17,949 nt of DNA from Gracilaria vermiculophylla (lineage: Eukaryota > Rhodophyta > Florideophyceae > Gracilariales > Gracilariaceae): NCBI GenBank assembly GCA_019155205.2, contig JAHNZQ020000308.1, positions 4,814,998 to 4,832,946 on the forward strand, written 5' to 3'. The notes under the pieces were generated by a model. It was not told the origin of the DNA. It worked only from the letters and a program-made list of their open reading frames with translations, and ran no database searches. A program made the translations under genes and the position numbers. Each line of letters starts with the position of its first letter. The stretch's first letter is position 1. Positions 16,461 to 17,949 of the stretch are shown here, piece after piece.

Positions 16461-17176
16461 GAAAATATTATCGAGCTAGCCATAGACTATCTAGACGACG
16501 TCTTTACCAGCGGGACTAAACGTCAGCCCTCTGCCAGTTCATCTATCGCAAAAAAATTAGAAATAACATCATTAACCGTTGTCATGAGAAATTGTTGTAT
16601 CAGACATAGCCGTCTGCATCCTAGGCCAAGGTCAGCGTATTCTTATAGCATTTTTGATCCAGATCCCGGCGGGATACCTGATCCGATAGCTTTCTATCTA
16701 GTTTGGTCAAAAATGTAGTTCATAGAAGTTACCATGAATCCGTCGGCGTGGGAATGTTTGAGGAAGAGCCGAAGGAAACACCGTATAGTAGACGGTACTA
16801 TATCCCCGAACCGGCACCCAAAATATTAGGAGATCAAGATTCATTGTGTTTTCTTTGGACTCTTTTAGCACCATTCACCGTGTGTTCTCGGGACCCAGCA
16901 CCATTGTCCATATTACCGTTCGCTTAGAACAACTCGATTTTTGGACGCCTGGAAAATTGCTGCCCTGCCGCCGTTATTACCGGACACCCTCAGGACAGAC
17001 CACTTCCTTCAACTATAGACAAGATCGTTAGGGACGTGAACGTGTACTCCACTGAAAATATATGCTCAAATGAGAAGCAAAACATTCAAACAGCGTTGAA
17101 CGCTTTAGAGGAAATGTATGAAGACGTCGCTGTGCGATATAATAAGAAATTTCGCTCCGCTGTAGATTCACAATAA
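16461..17176 (+). pseudogene. Decayed unknown coding region
   Basis: A stop-free reading of 85 codons from 16461 (ENIIELAIDYLDDVFTSG ... SIFDPDPGGIPDP) ends with TAG at 16716-16718. It begins right after a pyrimidine-rich stretch and CTACAG that looks like a splice acceptor. With a frame change it continues from about 16705 as HESVGVGMFEEEPKETPYS and YYIPEPAPKILGD, and after more changes as TIDKIVRDVNVYSTEN and NALEEMYEDVAVRYNKKF to TAA at 17174-17176. The composition is clearly protein-like but the frame changes several times. I recognise no family. Confidence 0.4.
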
Positions 17177-17205
17177 TAAAAGACCATCGTCTAAGCTATC
17201 AATAC

Positions 17206-17515
17206 AAACGAAAAAGGTTTGGTCCTACGAAGAATATGCCAGCATAAATGCACGAAGAAGCCATCCGTTAAGTAGTTAGGTCTCTACCACGTTAATGAGT
17301 GTCGATCGGAGCATATCTCTATTGTTGAGAACCTTATAGACGAAAAGAAAACAGAAGCTCATCGCCTGGGTCTGAAAGATTTTCGAAGCAAAGACTACCA
17401 AGTACGCAAAAAAAATGCACCACCACCTCCAATATCAAACAGGCAAACTTGTTGCCCTGGAAGAACTTACCGATGTCCGAAGCCAACAAGAACTGTAGAT
17501 TTACAAGAAAATTGA
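17206..17515 (+). pseudogene. Unknown coding repeat, copy 2 (better preserved)
   Basis: After a TAG at 17273-17275 the frame is open for 79 codons to TGA 17513-17515. It reads ECRSEHISIVENLIDEKKTE, then DFRSKDYQVRKKNAPPPP, then a Cys- and basic-rich end (TCCPGRTYRCPKPTRT). The same frame upstream of the TAG also looks coding (LVLRRICQHKCTKK). Copy 1 lies about 1100 bases upstream. No ATG start is visible in the window and no family is recognised. Confidence 0.45.
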
Positions 17516-17751
17516 AATGGATGTTCATAACACGAAACCAACTGCCTTGCACGTTCGTTGCAACAAGGGTTATGAAACAAGGGGGCTAGGGTGGAGAAGG
17601 AAGGAAGCTTTATTCTCTCTGACTGATCGATACCTCCCTTCCTCTGTGCTCCTCTCTCTTCAGCACGCTTAAATGTAGCTCTTGTGATACTCTCACAACC
17701 CTTATCCTGAGCCCAATTAAAAGTTCCTAGTACTCGACGCCCAATTACAGG

Positions 17752-17949
17752 TTCAGACGCGTTCAGTTGCGCTCCATCCAATTAAACACTGTTGCACCAT
17801 TTTCCTCCCGGTATCATTGACAACCACGTCAATGCTTCAATGCAAGTGTGTAAGAAGATTGTTCTTAACAATGTAATCTAGAAATGCTTTCGTTAGCGTA
17901 CCATCTGCATCCACAAAATCCCTTGTCGGCTGCCATTGAGCATCATGCG
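17752..17949 (-). pseudogene. Unknown coding fragment at window edge
   Basis: From the edge the minus strand reads DAQWQPTRDFVDADGTLTKA and FLDYIVKNNLLTHLH, then TGA (17837-17839) and, in the same frame, SIDVVVNDTGRKMVQQCL. This looks like one coding segment with a single nonsense change. I recognise no family; its start is outside the window. Confidence 0.35.

Noticed and set aside
17581..17750. A minus-strand 104-residue open frame at the right end (17467-17781).
   Set aside because: It overlaps the duplicated coding repeat, and its pyrimidine-rich section gives a low-complexity translation; the frame from the window edge (17949-17752) is more protein-like.

Overview
The window looks like a transposon-dense stretch of a eukaryotic nuclear genome. 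Evidence: Tc3-like DDE elements, a Ty1/copia relic, copia-type primer-binding sites complementary to the anticodon arm of initiator tRNA-Met, a Crypton-like tyrosine recombinase and a Pol III largest-subunit pseudogene. The sequence is mostly AT-rich, and one GC-rich island (about 2570-3225) stands out. I cannot name the species. No complete, clearly functional gene was found; nearly every recognisable coding segment is broken.

Layout. 1-149 (-): 5' end of an unknown acidic protein running off the window. 620-1893: Tc3-like element copy 1 (-). 2420-3225 (+): GC-rich unknown membrane protein with one apparent frameshift. 3339-3648: a complete miniature LTR element (TRIM/SMART type) with 79/80-bp LTRs, PBS, polypurine tract and 5-bp target duplication. 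3649-6155 (-): tyrosine recombinase gene of Crypton-like type, carrying the miniature LTR element exactly in its stop codon and Tc3-like copy 2 (4262-5542) in its middle. 6193-7258 (+): a decayed unknown gene diverging from the recombinase. 7274-8829 (-): RPC1/POLR3A pseudogene with a large internal deletion whose junction is a 10-bp inverted repeat.

9.4-17.9 kb holds mostly repeats: a direct repeat pair (9421/10353), three copies of a well-bounded 551-553-bp repeat (10491, 13751, 15439), two related copia-type LTRs in opposite orientation (11553, 12953), a third Tc3-like relic (13244-13750) abutting one 551-bp repeat, a copia RT/RNase H relic (14489-15166) followed by a polypurine tract and LTR start, and a decayed, partly duplicated unknown coding region (16194-17515).

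How it fits together. The centre (3.3-8.8 kb) is a stratified insertion locus: recombinase first, then Tc3-like copy 2 and the miniature LTR element landing inside it. The miniature LTR element has no protein; its copia-type PBS suggests it depended on a copia-like element such as the one whose relic lies at 14.5-15.2 kb. Gene functions beyond these families are not assignable from sequence alone.
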